Below, piece by piece: positions 4,977 through 5,921 of a DNA stretch of 5,921 nt (within the stretch, counting starts at the first letter, position 1; every line of letters starts with the position of its first letter). The notes under the pieces were generated by a model, which was not told the DNA's origin, ran no database searches, and worked only from the letters and a program-made list of their open reading frames with translations. The DNA comes from Methanosarcina sp. (lineage in GTDB: Archaea > Halobacteriota > Methanosarcinia > Methanosarcinales > Methanosarcinaceae), in the NCBI GenBank assembly GCA_013330315.1, contig DUIO01000186.1, forward strand, positions 1,146 through 7,066, read 5' to 3'. Position numbers and translations under genes: made by a program.

Positions 4977-5678
4977 TTATCTCTCAAAATGGCTGCCGTC
5001 ACAAAAAGGCTTGTTCTTTGATTTTCCGCACCTGCAAAGAGTGACCCGATTCCTGATTTCGTACTTTCTACCATCTGCGGATTCTATCGGAATGCCGCCA
5101 CGTACCCAGAGTGGCCCCTGTTCACTGCGAGACGGATATTCAACAACAACTATAGATTTTTCAAATTCAGGCTCAATTGGCTTTCCTGTAACGTTGTCGA
5201 TGATCACCAGTCTTCCGGAAGGGCAGTTCCATGCCTCTTCAATGGCTATATCCCTTGCCTCAGGATCATCGGATCGTCCTATAAGCTTCCATATTCCGCC
5301 CGCTCTTAAGCAGAACTCGGCATGGACACAAAGGTGTTTATTGTCCTTTAGAGTCAGAACAGGGCCGGAAATAACGTTTGCGCCTTCGTTAAAGGGCTCA
5401 TAATCTCCTTTTTCAGTCCCGTCAAAGTGGATCTTCGTATGTGTACCATCACAGAAAGGTTTGTTTCCCGAACGACCGCAACGGCATAGGGCATACTTTT
5501 CTTTCAAAGGATATCTTTTGATTTCCCGCCAGTTTATGCAGTAGCCTTCCTCATTACTGTGAATTTCCGAGACAATGAGGGGAACTCTGCCGGTCACGAT
5601 ATACGGACCATTTCTGCTCACAATAATCTTCATGGAGTTTCCCGAAATTTCTGATCTTTTTTCAGTCCCATTTGCCAT
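4977..5678 (-). CDS. Double-CDGSH iron-sulfur protein with a central divergent ferredoxin-like segment
   Basis: Predicted soluble Fe-S protein for electron transfer or redox sensing. It contains two complete CDGSH motifs, each binding a labile [2Fe-2S] cluster through three Cys and one His: C65, C67, C76, H80 (C-R-C-G...F-C-D-G-T-H) and C215, C217, C226, H230 (C-R-C-G...F-C-D-G-S-H). Between them a segment with C117, C123 and C152 (W-N-C-P-S-G-R-L) resembles the divergent mono-cluster ferredoxin family that often accompanies CDGSH domains. An N-terminal strand region (16-60), starting M-K-I-I-V-S-R-N-G-P-Y, is typical of the family's start. There is no membrane anchor, unlike animal mitoNEET. 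I kept ATG 5678 because AAGGAGAA lies upstream, though at a long 13-base spacing. Met16 (codon 5631-5633) is a real alternative, since residues 1-15 look like an added hydrophilic tail. It is first in line with the dioxygenase gene. Confidence 0.9.
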   Translation of the reverse strand: MANGTEKRSEISGNSMKIIVSRNGPYIVTGRVPLIVSEIHSNEEGYCINWREIKRYPLKEKYALCRCGRSGNKPFCDGTHTKIHFDGTEKGDYEPFNEGANVISGPVLTLKDNKHLCVHAEFCLRAGGIWKLIGRSDDPEARDIAIEEAWNCPSGRLVIIDNVTGKPIEPEFEKSIVVVEYPSRSEQGPLWVRGGIPIESADGRKYEIRNRVTLCRCGKSKNKPFCDGSHFER

Positions 5679-5690
5679 GTTTATATTATA

Positions 5691-5715
5691 TTCTCCTTTT
5701 TGGGATTATATATAT
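5691..5715 (-). promoter_or_regulatory. Ribosome site and TATA-like element of the CDGSH gene
   Basis: On the minus strand a TATA-like ATATATATAA (5706-5715) is followed by AAGGAGAA (5691-5698), then 12-13 bases to the ATG at 5678. If the box set the start at the usual 25 bases, the transcript would begin near 5685, past the ribosome site and almost leaderless. So either transcription starts further upstream or translation does not use this site. Confidence 0.4.
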
Positions 5716-5762
5716 GAGAAACTATGTTTGGATTTCTATAATCATTCCGAATGCTTGAGAAT

Positions 5763-5846
5763 AATAAAAAAGCTGTGATAATAGAGCTGTAATAAAAGAA
5801 CTACAATAAAAGAGTTACAATAAAAGAGCTACAATAAAAGAGCTAA
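5763..5846. repeat. Six-copy 14-bp tandem repeat
   Basis: Six units of exactly 14 bases start at 5763, 5777, 5791, 5805, 5819 and 5833, with consensus aataaaagagctac. The last four differ at only a few positions (agaact, agagtt, agagct); the two leftmost are more diverged and end in gt instead of ac. The gradient suggests growth by slippage towards the right. It lies about 85 bases upstream of the CDGSH start, beyond the likely promoter. It is not a CRISPR: there are no spacers. Confidence 0.9.
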
Positions 5847-5863
5847 GATGAGCAATGCTCATC
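5847..5863. promoter_or_regulatory. Perfect 17-base palindrome abutting the tandem repeat
   Basis: gatgagca-a-tgctcatc has 8-base perfect arms around one central base and begins at the base after the last 14-bp repeat. A hairpin would have almost no loop, so a homodimeric regulator site is as likely as an RNA structure. It may serve the CDGSH gene or a gene outside the right edge. A T-rich tract on the minus strand at about 5864-5880 also allows a terminator for a gene entering from the right. Confidence 0.5.
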
Positions 5864-5921
5864 AAAAGACAAAAAAGTTCCTGTTTCTTGTATCATGCTG
5901 TTTTGAGTTCATACCTGTCTG

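Noticed and set aside
5011..5403. 130-codon plus-strand frame opposite the CDGSH gene
   Set aside because: It is antisense to two intact CDGSH motifs and has no recognisable domain.
5763..5846. Tandem repeats considered as a CRISPR array
   Set aside because: The units are 14 bases and contiguous, with no spacers and no cas genes nearby.
5862..5921. Minus-strand frame open from the right edge to a TGA at about 5862
   Set aside because: Twenty codons with no motif; it could be the tail of a gene outside the window but cannot be supported.

Overview
The window looks archaeal and most like Methanosarcina or a close relative. The reasons are AT-rich intergenic DNA with TATA-type boxes rather than bacterial -35/-10 pairs, protein families common in methanosarcinal genomes (an archaeal-type tRNA-Thr editing domain, a double CDGSH protein, a YgiD/LigB-type dioxygenase), and an otherwise intact gene carrying an in-frame UAG, as expected where UAG can be read as pyrrolysine. 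The taxon is inferred; no rRNA or tRNA marker is present.

Layout from left to right: (1) the 3' end of a family 2 glycosyltransferase (+ strand, 1-548). (2) A minus-strand two-gene RiPP cassette: an NHLP (nitrile-hydratase-like, proteusin-type) leader peptide with a short Cys/Gly-rich core (2056-2412), then a radical SAM/SPASM peptide maturase (660-2033) 22 bases downstream. (3) A 360-base AT-rich divergent intergenic region. (4) A plus-strand stand-alone threonyl-tRNA editing-domain gene (2773-3204), interrupted only by TAG at codon 70. (5) A convergent minus-strand gene for a CBS-like plus HEPN-like protein (3256-3990) with an R-N-x3-H motif. Its 3' end is a short tandem duplication that repeats the TAG stop. 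(6) Two more minus-strand genes: an extradiol-dioxygenase-family enzyme (4106-4885) and, upstream of it, a three-module Fe-S protein with two CDGSH motifs around a divergent ferredoxin-like segment (4977-5678). (7) A right-hand intergenic region with six exact-period 14-bp tandem repeats abutting a 17-base palindrome.

How the genes work together: the clearest functional unit is the peptide precursor plus its radical SAM enzyme, predicted to make a post-translationally modified Cys-rich peptide. No exporter, leader peptidase or second modifying enzyme lies in the window, so the cassette is minimal or its partners are elsewhere. The editing-domain protein would clear mischarged tRNA-Thr, and its production as a full-length protein would depend on UAG decoding. 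The CBS-HEPN protein may be a ligand-gated RNase. The CDGSH and dioxygenase genes may be co-transcribed, but their shared role is unknown. Nothing ties the RiPP, tRNA-editing, HEPN and Fe-S genes into one system beyond proximity.
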